From positions 3,541,501 through 3,605,500 of the forward strand of contig CM063250.1 in the NCBI GenBank assembly GCA_032158295.1: DNA of 64,000 nt. Reading direction: 5' to 3'. Under the pieces are notes generated by a model. It did not search any database, was not told the origin of the DNA, and saw nothing but the letters and a program-made list of their open reading frames with translations. This DNA is from Pycnopodia helianthoides (Eukaryota > Echinodermata > Asteroidea > Forcipulatida > Asteriidae). The stretch's first letter is position 1; each line of letters starts with the position of its first letter. Positions 1-12,700 of this stretch are shown piece by piece. Both the position numbers and the translations under genes were made by a program.

Positions 1-534
1 AAGCTCCTCAAGAAGAAAATATCGGAACTGCTGAAAAAATTTGACTTGGTCATGCTGACGGAGTACTTTGACGAGTCGTTGATACTCCTTCGTCATCTGT
101 TGTGCTGGGGGATCGACGACGTAGTTTACTTCGTCCTAAACGCGAGGAGTGAGTCGTCGGTGCAGACACTCTCGCCGGATTTGGCGACGAAAACTCGGGA
201 GTGGAACGCGGGCGACGTTGAGCTCTACGACGTTTTCAATCGAACTTTCTGGCAGAGAGTGGAGGAATTCGGGGTGGAGCGGATGAAGGAAGAAGTGAAG
301 GAACTGAGGGAGAGGAACCAATATTTTGTCGATCAATGTATCGATAAGTTAATAGATGACGACTCCCAAGTGTGGCACCCCCCAGGGATTAAGATTAATA
401 GTATTCAGCTGAAGGAGGGGGCCAGCCGAGAGTGTAGACATATGGCTTTACCAGAAATCCCTTACACGGAAAAACTCAGGTATATCCAATTGAAGAGATA
501 TAACATCACATTACCACCAAAGAAAATGGTCTGA
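1..534 (+). CDS. Galactose-3-O-sulfotransferase (Gal3ST family), C-terminal part, 5'-truncated by window edge
   Basis: The window opens in frame and reads 177 codons to a TGA at 532-534. The protein transfers sulfate from PAPS to the 3-OH of galactose on glycolipids or glycans in the Golgi lumen (family knowledge, galactosylceramide/Gal-3-O-sulfotransferases). Family blocks seen are FDLVMLTEYFDESLILLRHL followed by LCW, then a downstream LSPDL, then DVELYDVFNRTFWQRVEEFG, and a C-terminal block with W-H-P-P-G and a Cys-containing tail (ASRECRHM). The PAPS-binding 5' and 3' loops and the N-terminal membrane anchor lie off the left edge, so I cannot say which Gal3ST paralogue this is. No splice acceptor is visible in the first bases, so the exon extends leftwards. 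It is convergent with the ALDH16A1 gene. No canonical AATAAA was seen in the first kilobase after the stop. Confidence 0.9.
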   Translation, partial: KLLKKKISELLKKFDLVMLTEYFDESLILLRHLLCWGIDDVVYFVLNARSESSVQTLSPDLATKTREWNAGDVELYDVFNRTFWQRVEEFGVERMKEEVKELRERNQYFVDQCIDKLIDDDSQVWHPPGIKINSIQLKEGASRECRHMALPEIPYTEKLRYIQLKRYNITLPPKKMV

Positions 535-1583
535 CATGGCGTTCCCTATTGGATTGAATTTTTCTGTTTGTAACAAGGTTATAAAATATTGATCTAAATT
601 TGGTTCCGTTTCAATGCTGCAAGAAAATATTACAAACAGATAGGTTTTCTTTAAAGAACATTTGAATATTCTCTGGTGATTCAAAAATTTACATTATAGT
701 CGTCAAGTCGTGCCTGAAGCCTCGCGGGCAATTGCCTCATTGCCCTTGGCTATTGCCTTGATGCCTCTTGAAATATTCTAGTAGAAGTTAAAGTGTTCCA
801 CATAAAGGTTTCCCTTTATCAAGGAAAAAATGTCTTGCCCATACAAGAATGAATTATCAGGCCTGGTATACATGGAGTACAGTTGTACGTTGGACAGGTA
901 CGGTGTGTCCCTGTCTGTCATATTTTCAAACTGTTTAAATTCTTTTCACACGCAGACACAATGTACATGTATTTATTTTTACATCACTCCAATCAGATTA
1001 CAAAAAAACAACACCGTAAGTGACATTTAACAAGAGTGCTGAAAAGGGACTTGTTTAAGAAAAATACAAACTGAAACTACAGTTTTAATCAAGGTTCTAG
1101 CCAGGATTTGGTAAAAGGGTGTCAAAATTTGCTGAAAATTTAAAAACTGAGTGTCAAAATTGTTCACTTACAATTCATTTACTTGTAAATGACAGATAAA
1201 ACAGGGTGTCCATATTTGTAACAGGGTGTCCTAAAGACACCCAGACAACCCCTTCTAGCTAACACTATGGTTTTAATAGGCTATTAGTGCCCCCCTTCCC
1301 TAGAAAACAAAATTGCACCCCCTTGTGCTCCCCTTAAAATTTTACTCTAGCTTGGTCGCTCTCTGCCTGTCGAATCTCATGGATATGTTATGTTTTACAA
1401 GAACACTGTGGACAACAAGATAGAGCTTAACTATTCACAGATATTGTCTTTGATAGACTTCTTGTATGGATTGAAACAAACACTGGTTTGCAGGCCAGAG
1501 GCCAGTGATTTTACTGTGAAACTTCCTGACTGGACAGGTCCGGGTGTTTTTCAATTCACTGTGTAACATTATTCAGGGTGTTA

Positions 1584-1979
1584 TTAAAGGAAAATTACAG
1601 AATTGGTAAGAAAAAAACTTGTAAAATATATATTTTTTGATCACAGATTTACATAAAACTTACACGGTCTAATGATGATGATAGTAGAAAACATCCCTTG
1701 AAATATTTCTGTCTGAAATGCCATATTTGATGAGAAATGAATAAACAAATTTTCCGATTGGAGTTCATCGCTCAGTGAGCGTTTTATTCATTTTTTGAAT
1801 CTATGTGATTTCATGCAAATGTGTAATCTGTTTTTCACTATTTTCTCGTGACCCAGATGGCTGATTGATCTCAAACTTCTACAGATTTGTCAGTTTATGT
1901 ATATGGTGGATTACATAACGTGCTTACACTGCCAGCAACTGTTTTGTTAGCAAAAATCAATTCTGTAATGTTCCTTTAA
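1584..1979. mobile_element. MITE family B, complete copy
   Basis: TTAAAGGAAAATTACAGAAT faces TTCTGTAATGTTCCTTTAA at the right end. 396 bp. Confidence 0.85.
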
Positions 1980-2088
1980 TTGAAAAAAACATCATGTTAA
2001 TATGGTGATTCTGAATCTGACAAATATCTTGCAATAGATCAAACTTTGAGCTTACAAATAGAAACAGTTTAATACAGTCAATAAGTAG

Positions 2089-2211
2089 GATACCAGTCAC
2101 AGATGCTACATGTGAAATGGTACTTTAGCTGGTAACCTTTTTCTGGTAAGCATAATTTTGTTGTGCTTAGCTTGTTTTTGTGCTTGAGCAGCTCTATGAA
2201 ATTGTGCCCTG
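2089..2211. mobile_element. MITE family A, 5'-truncated
   Basis: It holds AGGATACCAGTCACAGATGC through GCAGCTCTATGAAATTGTGC, the right two thirds of the family. Confidence 0.7.
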
Positions 2212-3521
2212 GTCTTAAGACGGATATGATTCATGTATTTATTATTTAACAGGCAATCATAATTTGCCACAAGTGTTCACGCATTTTGCAGTCCATCGTA
2301 CTGAATACAGGGTTTATGTAAATTAGCTTTTAGAGCCAAGATGATGTTCAATTTGGTTATCATTCACAAACAGTTATTAGTTGGAAGCTCACATGGCAGT
2401 TATTAATCGGGGAATCTCACTGATGATGAAGCTTGTACTCAGCACCAATCCTCCAGAGTTATATTTCCAGCTGAAATCCTGCTAATAAAGATGTTAAAAC
2501 TGTAAATGAAACACCCCCCCCCCCAATTTTTTTTTTTTTTTTTATTATATATATAAAAAATAAATAATCATGATAATAACCATAATAAATATATAAATAA
2601 ATAACATAAAATGCAATAAATTAATACACAAAGAAATAAATGATTAAATAAATAAAATGAAACAAAACTAAATAAAATAAAATTTACCATTGTTTTTAAT
2701 TTACGAATGGCGCAATCAAAAATCCTTGCACGAAAACCCTTGCCAAAATATATGGTTTATTTTTTTGATTTGTTTTGTTTATGGTTTTTTTAAAACTAAA
2801 AATACGACAAGTTTTCACAGGTTGACTTTTTTTATGGTGGATTTTTTGTAAACTAGAGGTTGGTTAATTTTTCCAAAAATCAATGATGTACATATATTTT
2901 TTGTACATTGGCATTCATTTTCCAATAGACGATAGGTAGAGAAAGTTAAGGAAGCTAAAGTTGTTACTGGCACCCCAGTTGAAAATAACTACCCCCCCCC
3001 CCAAAAAAGGAGTTACATTTGATAAGCTTTTATGAAGTATTAGGCCTACCTAATGTTTTAACATTATTTTCTAGTTGCACACAGACTATGTATTTGTGTT
3101 TACCTTCAGTCGGATTATCTTATAAAAAAATGGTAAACGGCCCATATCAAGAGGTTGCTGAAATTGAATAGGGCATAACAGTCATTGTTAGATTAAAATT
3201 ATGTTTATACAAAGTTCAAATGCCCCTAATTTTGTTTTTGTATGGCCATTGTTTACATGTATGGTTTAATTAAACTTATATCTGTAAAGGTGCCTTTGTA
3301 TACTATTCAGGTTTTTTTTTTAATAAAATAATTGTCTTGGGTCGTATTGAAAAGGTAAGTTTAAATTCCTTGCTCTTGCCAAAACCAGATGTTGCCATTT
3401 GCAATCTATATTTAACGAAACGATGAAATGCCACTTAAAGATTCTCTCGCAGAGCATGCACTTAACTTTTTCAGTGACTAGCCGTCCAGAGGGCGTGTCT
3501 GCGTGATATTCTCAAAGTGTC

Positions 3522-4029
3522 TCCAAGGTCAGATTCAGTTTCGTGATTCACACCATTTTCCAATAGATAGAGTCCTTACGAAAACATTACTAACCTCTAA
3601 CCTCACGTTAAAATGGTGTAAAATGCCACTGTATTCAATACCCTTCAAGTGCAATTTTTGTCAAAATCCAAAAAAATTTCAATGACATCACATTTGAAAT
3701 ATGTGGTCTGTACATTTTTCTACAAAGATTTTTCAGTTCATTCCTGATTTTGATGATATTCGATCAAAAAGCATTGAATTTGACCTTTTGACTAGCGCAA
3801 AATTTCCTTTTTGGAATGTACAGAACGACATGTAATTGTTGTTGCTTTCCGACGACGTCATGTTTGAAATTTCACTCTGAAAGAGTATCAAATAAAAGGA
3901 CTTTTTACGACGTTTGTAACGTGAGGTTGGAGACTTGTAATTTTGTTTCCAAATTTTCATGCGGGTTCTATCTATCTGTTATCTGTCTATTGGAACATGG
4001 GTGCATCACAAAACTTGATTTGACCTTGG
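3522..4029. mobile_element. MITE family G, copy 1
   Basis: The ends CCAAGGTCAGATTCAGTTTC and AAACTTGATTTGACCTTGG are inverted. The inner CTCTAACCTCACGTTAAAA faces AACGTGAGGTTGGAG. Confidence 0.75.
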
Positions 4030-5513
4030 AGCCCCTTTTTAAGGAGTTTGCAGGGTACTCCAGTTCCACAGATTGCAGCCCAGTTAGGTTCCCTAACAAC
4101 AGTGGATGTTGCCACACTCAAAATATAACCATAATAATTTAGAATACAGGTACTTTATATTTTAAAACGATTACTTTACTTGTAATAGTTTCTTAATAAT
4201 GATTTTTTAATCATGTCTGAACAAAAGGGAACTATTCCTTATCTTTTCACAAGTAATATGGGTATGAATTTATTCTGTTATTGTTTAAGTTAGCAGATTT
4301 TCCCCCCTTTGTTTTATGGTTAAATGTAGTCATATAATACAGTTCAATCTATCTTTTCTTTCTTTGTATTGTTTGTAATTAGTTTTTATCTTTATCCTGT
4401 TGAATGCACCCATAGTTCATGTCAGGAACCAGACATTTTAAAAATAAAATGAAAACAGTTTTATTTATAAATCAACCAGTAGCAGTCATTCCCTTTCTTT
4501 TCTAGTCTGTCTAGCCCAAATAAAATTGTATGATAATCCTAAGGTGTCATAGAGCTGTTTCATTATTGAAAAAGCATGTATTGCTGAATAAATTCATGCA
4601 GAAATCTGTGTGACTGGGGCATTGTCTATTCCTTGAAATCGAGGGCTTGAACAAAAGATTTTGACAGTTCAAACAGTACTCCATACTCTGGATCAGAGTA
4701 GTCATTATAAATCAATGGAGCCTCGACTTTGCCTGTCAGAGAGATATGACTCGAACCAAAGAAGAGCAGTTTCTGGAATGCCCAAATCATCTCTCACTAT
4801 GTGATGGTTATCGAAATCCAATAGTAAGCTAAAATATATTGCTAGAGGGCGCTTTAGATTCTGTCACCTATGGTTAAAGAAGAGAAGTTAACTAAACAAT
4901 ATAACATGATCTATGGTGTCCAAGGCAGCCGATATTAGACTTAGCCATTGAAGAACATTATCCTGAACTTTGAAAAAGTGCAGTTTCAGTGCTGATGTGT
5001 GTGTGTTGTATTAAGCAGACAGATAGAGGCTCATCAAGGTTAAAGGACTGACATGTGTTGCTCCAGTTGTTTTGCAGCAGCTTTCTCAATAAGTTCTGCG
5101 ACAAATTTAATATTGGAAACTGGTCGATTAACCAGTTTTAGCCGGTTGCCAGTTTTGTGTGCAGAAAATGGCTCTATCAATATCCAGGTCACATGTCGGG
5201 ACAATTTGAAGACAATAAAGGAACAAAAGGATGTCTGTACTACAGCTGTTGCTTAAAAAAACAAAAAGGAAACAGACAAACAAACAAACAGTCAAGAAAA
5301 TTATCTGCTTATATAATTCATATAGGCCGACTCAGAGTGCAAATGTACTTGTACAACAATGTACAATGTGTTGTCAGACCCTGCTGTTACATTATTTGCA
5401 TCCCAAGCTGGACTTCCTTCCTGAAAACTATTAATTAATGAAGGCTTGAAATATCCTGAGGATGTTTCTTGTGTAAACCTAGAACGACAGTTCATTATGT
5501 CGCCTGTGGTAAA

Positions 5514-5697
5514 GGGCCCTTTCATAGAGCTGTTAAGCAGAAAATTGTGCTTAACAATTGTCTGCTAAGCAAAATTAGCAGATACCAGTCACAAATTTTA
5601 CAGTTGACATGCTAGTTTGGCTGGTAATCTTTTTCTGGTAAGCATAATTGATGGCTTAGCTACATTTTGTGCTTAAGCAGCTCTATGAATTGGGCCT
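5514..5697. mobile_element. MITE family A copy
   Basis: GGGCCCTTTCATAGAGCTGT to CTCTATGAATTGGGCC, with the internal GGCTGGTAATCTTTTTCTGG. Confidence 0.85.
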
Positions 5698-6163
5698 GAT
5701 GTCCTAGAGTGTTTTTGAGACATGTGATTTGGTTTTTGAAGGAACAGGAAAGTTCAATAATAAAAAATTCCCCACGACGACCCTTTTAGAGACCATCATT
5801 CCTGACTGTTGACCCCCGTTCACAGCGTGGAACGGATCTTCGGCACAATGCACGGCCTACCACTTCCACCATTTTGGGAGTCAATTCCTTCGGGTACATT
5901 TTTTGAACTCCCCAAATGGCGCACAGGATAGGCGCAGGGTTTGAATGCGCTGTGTGTTATGCAAGGAGCCTGTACAGCACAGGAAATCTACACTGGAATG
6001 AAGGAAATATCGTTTCCTTCATGACAAGCTGTGTGGAATGCACCTCGATATATATGCCAAGATATGGCTGATTTGTAACCGATCCATTCTAGAGGAAATA
6101 TCTCCATGAGAGATGCTTCTTCCTTTTTGGTTTTACTCAAGGGATGGCAGACACATGTCTCGG

Positions 6164-6466
6164 GGGCCCAATTTTATAGAGCTGAAGGCATAAGCAGAAA
6201 GTTCTGCTTGACAATTTTCTGCTAAGCAAAACTAAGCAGGACAGGTGAATAAATGGGAACCTGAGAGGGCGGAGACACTGTTGTGTTGGATTGACCCCTT
6301 TGCGCTAATTTTTAAAGGCAGCTTGGAGTTGTATGCTCCCCAGGGAGTTGAGACAGTTAGAGAAATGGTCCAGGAGTATGCCTGATGAACAGGATAATAA
6401 TGTTGTAAATCGCCTTGATCTAGCTACTAGGATATGTACGCTATATAAGAACCAATTATTATTAGT
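6164..6466. mobile_element. Family A left half joined to a SINE 3' half
   Basis: 6164-6242 is the left end of family A (GGGCCCAATTTTATAGAGCT). From 6243 the sequence switches to the SINE body (GAATAAATGGGAACCTGAGA) and ends ACGCTATATAAGAACCAATT with an ATT tail. Confidence 0.6.
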
Positions 6467-7085
6467 AGTATATGGTCAGCCATGAATTTGTAATTTAAAT
6501 TGCATCTGGTGCCATTTTAGTTCAAAAAGTGTGCACATAAACTGCAGACGCTTCAATGCGCCATAAGCTACATTGTAGATTGGACATTAGATGCAAGCAA
6601 TTGATTTAATGATTAACAGGTTTACTATAAACTCGAGGCCGCTCAACAAAAATGGTGATCAATGAAAGGTAAACGTACAAATCCACAGCAGTCACACATA
6701 GATTGTGAAAGGCTGCCCTCTATCCCGTACGTAAAAAAACGAGGACAGGAAAGTTTTGTTTTAAAACCACGTCTGGAAATTAACTGTCTCAAACTGCCCA
6801 AGGAAACACTAAATAATAGTATTTTAAAGCATTTGTATATTTAGATATAATTTAGTTTATTTTCACAAGATCTCACAAATTAATAAAAAAGTTAATTAAT
6901 TTTATGTGATGACTTAATATTTTGAAGGAACAAAAATTTAACATACAATAACAGAATGAAGCAGGCCTAATACTTCCACTGGGGTGAAGGAAGGCAATTG
7001 CCTCAATGCCCCCCCCCCCCCCCCCGGTCATTGCCTTGGTGCCCCTTGAAATAGTAGCAATAATCATTTCCCTCAAAGGGTTGCC

Positions 7086-7410
7086 TTTAAAGGCACTGGA
7101 AACTTTTGGTAATTACTCAAAATAATTGTTAGCATAAAAACTTACTTGGTAACGAGCAATGGAGAGCTGTTGATAGTATAAAACATTGTGAGAAACCGCT
7201 CCCTCTGAAGTAACGTAGTTTTTGAGAAAGAAGTAATTTCTCAGTAAAATATTTGAATTGATTTTCGAGACCTCACGCATTATTATCTTGCAACTTCGAC
7301 GACCAATTGAGTTCAAATTTTCACAGGTTTGTTATTTTGTGCATATGTTGAGATACACCAAGTGAGAAGACAGGTCTTTGACAATTACCAAAGGTGTCCA
7401 GTGTCTTTAA
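7086..7410. mobile_element. MITE family C copy
   Basis: It runs from TTTAAAGGCACTGGAAACTT to ACCAAAGGTGTCCAGTGTCTTTAA. Confidence 0.8.
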
Positions 7411-8293
7411 TTAAGGGGAAAAAATGCACTGCACTTACAAGAGCAAAGTATCAGGCCTTATATTGGACACAAAATTATAAAACTAAAAATTTGAAGCATT
7501 TTGATGCTGTAATAAACCATACATGATCAGAAAATAGTAAGACAACCTATAGAACATAGTAATTAGTTACAACAAAATTAGTCTTGAATAAAACTTCAAA
7601 AGAAAATATATAATTTGGAAGACTGACTTAACTTTTGAAAACGTCTGCAGTGTATGTACTCGTCACAAGATTTTGCGACAAAATGGGAGTAGCCTAAAGT
7701 TTCGATCTTAGCAGAGTCTTTGTCGATGGCTAAATGAAAACACAGCTCACATGTAGAAGAAAAAACTGTTTAACGAAACACAGGCATGCAACTTCAATTT
7801 GCCACAAATAGGAAATGTTGGACAGTGGGTTTTTTCTCTTCAGTTTTCAATGTTATAGCGAGAATTGAAAAATGAGGAAATCATCTGATCATCTGCATGC
7901 CTGTATACACTATTACTCATGTTTATCATGTGTATGAGTGTGTCATGTTGTCATTAGCCTTTGAAAAAGACTCTGCTAGGGTCGAAATGTCAGGCCACTG
8001 TAGTCTTTTTTTTCTTCTTCATTTATACCAAGGTCATTATTGGTTGATAAGCAGTTTGCAATTTGGCTAATTCCTTTTTTTCCCTCTTTTCATTAGGACT
8101 AGGTTTTCTTATCGACCCACCTGAACTGACATCATCACCACAACCTAGGTTGCACTATTTTGGGAATCAGTTCCCTTTGCATGTTATCCTGTGTATTGCA
8201 TAATGTTAGGCGACAAGCGGTCATTTACATGATCACCATATGTATTTTTGTATGCAATTTGACTCCCCAAAACAGCAGACCATGGGCAGACCA

Positions 8294-8486
8294 GGGCCCA
8301 ATTTCATAGAGCTGCTTAAGCAGAAAATATTGCTTATTAATCTTCTGCTAAGTAGAAAAGATCAGAATACCAGTCACAAATTGTACTTGTGACACGACAG
8401 TTTGGCTGGTAACCTTATTCTGGTAAGCATAATTTTGTTGTGCTTAGCTACTTTTTGTGCTTAAGCAGCGCTATGAAATTGGGCCC
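8294..8486. mobile_element. MITE family A, full copy
   Basis: GGGCCCAATTTCATAGAGCT at the left and GCGCTATGAAATTGGGCCC at the right. A decayed relative follows at about 8583-8756. Confidence 0.88.
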
Positions 8487-8957
8487 AGTAGCCACATGTG
8501 ACGTCAGTGCTTTGGTGTCAATTGACCTACTATATCAAATTCAATCACTCCCTTGAATATGAAGCAACATTTACCATAGCGTAAAGCTGTTTGGCAGGAA
8601 ATTCAACTTAGCTGAAAGCAACTTGATTTACTAAGCAAAACCAGAGCAGGGTACCGGTCATAACAAATACAAACGAATGGTATTTTGGCTGGTAACTTAT
8701 CTCTGTGCCAAGTACATTTTTCCTGCTTATTAATAGATTTGTATAATTTGGACCAAGTCTTCACTACAACTGGCCATTTTTTTAATGTCAACTTAAAAGA
8801 TTTATGAAGAATTTTTGTTCAGTATTTTTACTATTCCTGAGAATTTCTTTATTTTTTTTTAATTTTGTAAAAAATTCCTTTAGGCTTCTCTTTTTCAGAG
8901 CATTTAATTTATTTATCCTTTATAAAGGACGACATTTGTTTAAACTGAAGTTTCATT

Positions 8958-8963
8958 TTTATT
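8958..8963 (-). terminator. Candidate polyadenylation signal of ALDH16A1 (AATAAA on the - strand)
   Basis: TTTATT on the + strand reads AATAAA on the - strand, about 480 bases beyond the ALDH16A1 stop. A second copy lies near 8911. The choice is by position only, and no GU-rich element was verified. Confidence 0.3.
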
Positions 8964-9444
8964 AAACGAAGACCTACAGTATTAACATCTTTGCACTCTG
9001 TAATCAGGGTTTCAAGTAAGATTTTAACTACATGTAAATATATTAGTTGCGGCCATTATCTATTCAATCTGTCTTACCATATTACAGTTTGTATTTTTTC
9101 AACAAATTATCTTTGGCTTATAACACATTCAGATTGACATAGGGGGCACATGTAATTTCCTGTTTATATACAGGCATGATATTTGGTCCACATGGTGTAT
9201 GTTCTAATAGACTTTCCAGGGCTTATTGACAAAAAAACCTCTGATTTTTCCAAGGGCAAACAAAATCAGAACTAAAGTAGGAAGAATACGATGCCTGCAT
9301 ATATCAACATCAACAATCATGGATGATTTGTGGCTGTACCTTTACCAACATACAACTCCCACAGAGTGAAACAGATTTTGTAAATCATTTATGCCAAAAT
9401 GCTTTGTCTGGTACCCAGGCTCCATTCTCACTCACACTAGGTCA

Positions 9445-9744
9445 CTAGTTGGCAAAGATGTCACCCATGGGGATCCAGATGTTCTTGACCTGGGTCGAGT
9501 GGTAGAGAAACTCCTCCCCCTGTCCCTGCGCCTTGTCCGTCCAATCACGGTCCTTCCCGTAGCTCACCCAGGTTCGCTTCAGGTTGGTCGCCGAGGACCA
9601 CTCCACGAACTTTGACCCCTCGGCTGAGCCGAAGTACCACATGGACTGTACATCTTGGTGCTCCGCTAAGGTCTTTGATAGGTGGTCTCGGTTACCAGTG
9701 ATGATGTTCACCACACCGCCAGGCAGGTCAGATGTATCGAACAC
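9445..9744 (-). CDS. ALDH16A1: ALDH16A1 exon 13 (terminal coding exon)
   Basis: The exon covers residues 731-829 plus TAG. It opens after a TTGTAG acceptor and contains [20 protein letters not shown] and [20 protein letters not shown], the conserved end of the second ALDH-like domain. It enters in phase 0. Confidence 0.93.
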   Translation of the reverse strand: MFDTSDLPGGVVNIITGNRDHLSKTLAEHQDVQSMWYFGSAEGSKFVEWSSATNLKRTWVSYGKDRDWTDKAQGQGEEFLYHSTQVKNIWIPMGDIFAN

Positions 9745-12700
9745 CTACAAGAAATAAGTAACGCTTCAGCATAATTTCCCTCATTAATTGGAAATAATTT
9801 GTGTTCGATACACGTTTGGCATGTGTGTATCAGACATTCACCAGGCCAGGGGGTCGATTTCACAAAACTCTTCCTAACTTAGGACTAGTCCTACATTTGT
9901 AGGCAATGCTAAGAGATAGGACTAGTCTTAAGTTAAGACCAGTTACTGGTCCTAACTTCAGATAAGACTAGTCTTATCTCTTTGTGAAATCGGCCCCAGT
10001 TTCTGTATCCCCCACCACGTCTAGCCTATTTCTCATCTTTCCTGCTTGTTTGCCATTATGGCCTTCTCTTTCCTTGTCTATCCACTTCAGACATCTCGGC
10101 TCCTTTTATTTATTTGTTAACTTCCACCATTTATCTACTATGAAACCATCTTTTTCTATTCTTCGACTTAAAGGCAGTGTATACTTTTGGTAATCGTCAA
10201 AGACCAGTATCCTCACTTGGTGTATCCCAATAATATATGTATAAAATAACAAACCTGTGAAAATTTGGGCTCAATTGGTCATCAAAGTTGTAAGAAAATA
10301 ATGAAAGAAAAAACACCCTTATTGCATAAGATTGTGCTCTTTTAGATGCCTGAAAAAAGCTTCACGCCTGAAGCCTTTTTTTTAATTCAATTTTTTGGGT
10401 GAAAATTTACCTCTTTCTCTAAAACTACGATACTTCAAAGGCTGTCGTTTCTAACAATTTTGTATAATATCAACAGCACTGCAGTGCTCTTTACCAAGTA
10501 AGTTTTCACGGTCATTAACTTTGAGAGTAATTATCAAAGGTGTACCCTCCCTTTAAGTCCCACCTGACTCGTGTTTTCAACATTTTCCAATCCTTTGCAC
10601 TACATTTACCCTTTGAGATTAATTGGTGCTCGATATGGGGCAGAGGGTACCCCCCCCCCACCTATTGTGTCTTCATTGTGTGCTTGGAATCTCAGGAATT
10701 CTTTTGAGGATTTTAGGGTGGGGGGGGGGGAGTTCTATACAAGAGGAAAATAGAGTGTTATAGTATGGGAACATTGGGGGGGGGGACCCTCTACCCCATA
10801 TCGGGCATGGTACATTTGAGATAAGACTCAGCAACTGTCTAAAATGCAGCCAAGATTTTTGCAAGGATATCCATTCTTTCTGATGAGTACATGAACAAAA
10901 GAAGAAGAAGAAGAAGAGCTTCAGGAAGGTCCAACTCACCTGATAAAAGTCTAAGGCAACGGTGGGGTATTTCTCACTGGGAACAACCACGACAGCGTTA
11001 CCCCTGACGACAGCGGGAGCGAAGAGGGAGACAAACGCCAGGAGAGGAGACACATCCGGACAGGCGATCCCGATCACTCCGACCGGCTCATGGATCTTGA
11101 CTGTAGCACCGTAGAGTAGGGTTTCCTGGACCATAAAAAAAAGAATAACAATCCATTTTTTTATTTTGTTTACGCTACATGAATAATGGCCGACGTTTTT
11201 CGACCCTAGCAGAGTGTCTTTCTCAAAGGCTATAGGGTGTCGTGGCCGAGTGGTTTAGAGCATCGGATTCAAGTTCTGGTGGTCGAGTCATCGGGGTGTG
11301 GGTTCGAATCCCGGTCGTGACACTTGTGTCCTTGAGCAAGATACTATATTTGCTCCTCTCCACCCAGGGGTATAAATGGGTACCTGCGAGGGTAGAGGTT
11401 GATATTGTGTATGAAAAAGCCTTTGGTGCGCCACGGCAGCAAGGGGCTGTATACTCCCCAGGGAGCTGAGCAAGTTTACAGGAATGCTATTGGCCCAATG
11501 ACCAGGGCACTAATGTAAAGCGCATTGATACGTTATTGTGAAATGCGCTATAAATAAGAACTAGTTATTATTATTATTATATAGTATTATTTCTGGCTAG
11601 TGAGTCAGTCCATCTCTATGGGTGCGAAGCCTGGGGTGGATTTCACAAAACTCTTCCTAACTTAGGACTAGTCCTAGGCAATGCTAAGAGATAGGACTAG
11701 TCCCAAGTTAGGACCAGTACTTAGGACTAGTCCTATTTCTTAGCATTGCCTAGGACTAGTCCTAAGTTAGGAAGAGTTTTTGTGAAATCGACCCCCTGGA
11801 CTGTTACATCCAAACTTGCCAAAGAGTTGAATGGCACCTATACACGTATGCTCGGGACTGTCCTTAATGTTCACTGGGAACAGCGAATGACAAACACAGA
11901 GCTGTATGGAGACCTGCCAAGATTGAGTGATAAGATCAGGGAACGAGGATTGAGATTTGCTGGGCACCTGTAGTTAGGAGTGAGGAGTCTGCATCAAAAC
12001 TCATTCACTGGGAACCAAAACATGGACGCAGGAAACGTGGTGGACCAAAAGTTGATGTACTTGGATGTTTTGAAGAAAGACACTGGACTGGAGACAGCAG
12101 AGCTATGGAGAGCAATGCAGGACAGAACCCTATGGAGAGCCATTACAGTTCGGGGACACAACCCGAAATAAAATAAACTAACTTACCTGTACGCTCCCGC
12201 CGTACTTATCAGCATAAGCACCCCAGTAGAACAGCCTCTGGACGGACAAGTCGACCTCTCTCAGCGCGTCCTCCGTGCTCTGACCCGTCATCCGGCAGAG
12301 GTCATTCGCAACCTCGCTGCGACGAAGCTCTAGATTCTCAGCCATGTAGTAGACAATCTGGGCACGATTGTGAGCAGCTCGCTTTCCCCATCTTGTCAAT
12401 GAGGCAAAAGAGAAAAAAAATGGCATAAATTTCAAGGACTTCTTATAGCTGAGGGGATTTATTGGCCAACATCAGTGCAGAAATGGGATGAGGGGTTAAA
12501 ACAAATTTTTATTTATTTTTTTGAAATAAGACTTTGGTTTGGGTGATAAATGTGTGACGAAAAATGTGACACAACAAGGATGGTGTACATTCACTATGCC
12601 TTGTTCTTTATTATACTGTTCTGCATGAATTTTTTTAACCAAATATGGGGTGAGAGAAAAATCAAATGGTCCTCATTGGGATTTGAATCCAAGACCCCTG

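Larger units (their letters stand above)
535..8950. other. Intergenic DNA between two convergent genes; repeats only
   Basis: I see no supported exon here. The stretch holds the 3' flank of the sulfotransferase gene, several MITE copies (annotated separately), an AT-rich patch at about 2515-2690 built of AAATAAA-like words next to a poly-C/poly-T run, a poly-C run at 7010-7025, and one SINE tail. ORFs here are short and repeat-derived. Confidence 0.75.

Noticed and set aside
11242..11469. ORF of 75 codons ([18 protein letters not shown]...)
   Set aside because: It is a translation of the tRNA-derived SINE; the same peptide pieces appear at other SINE copies.
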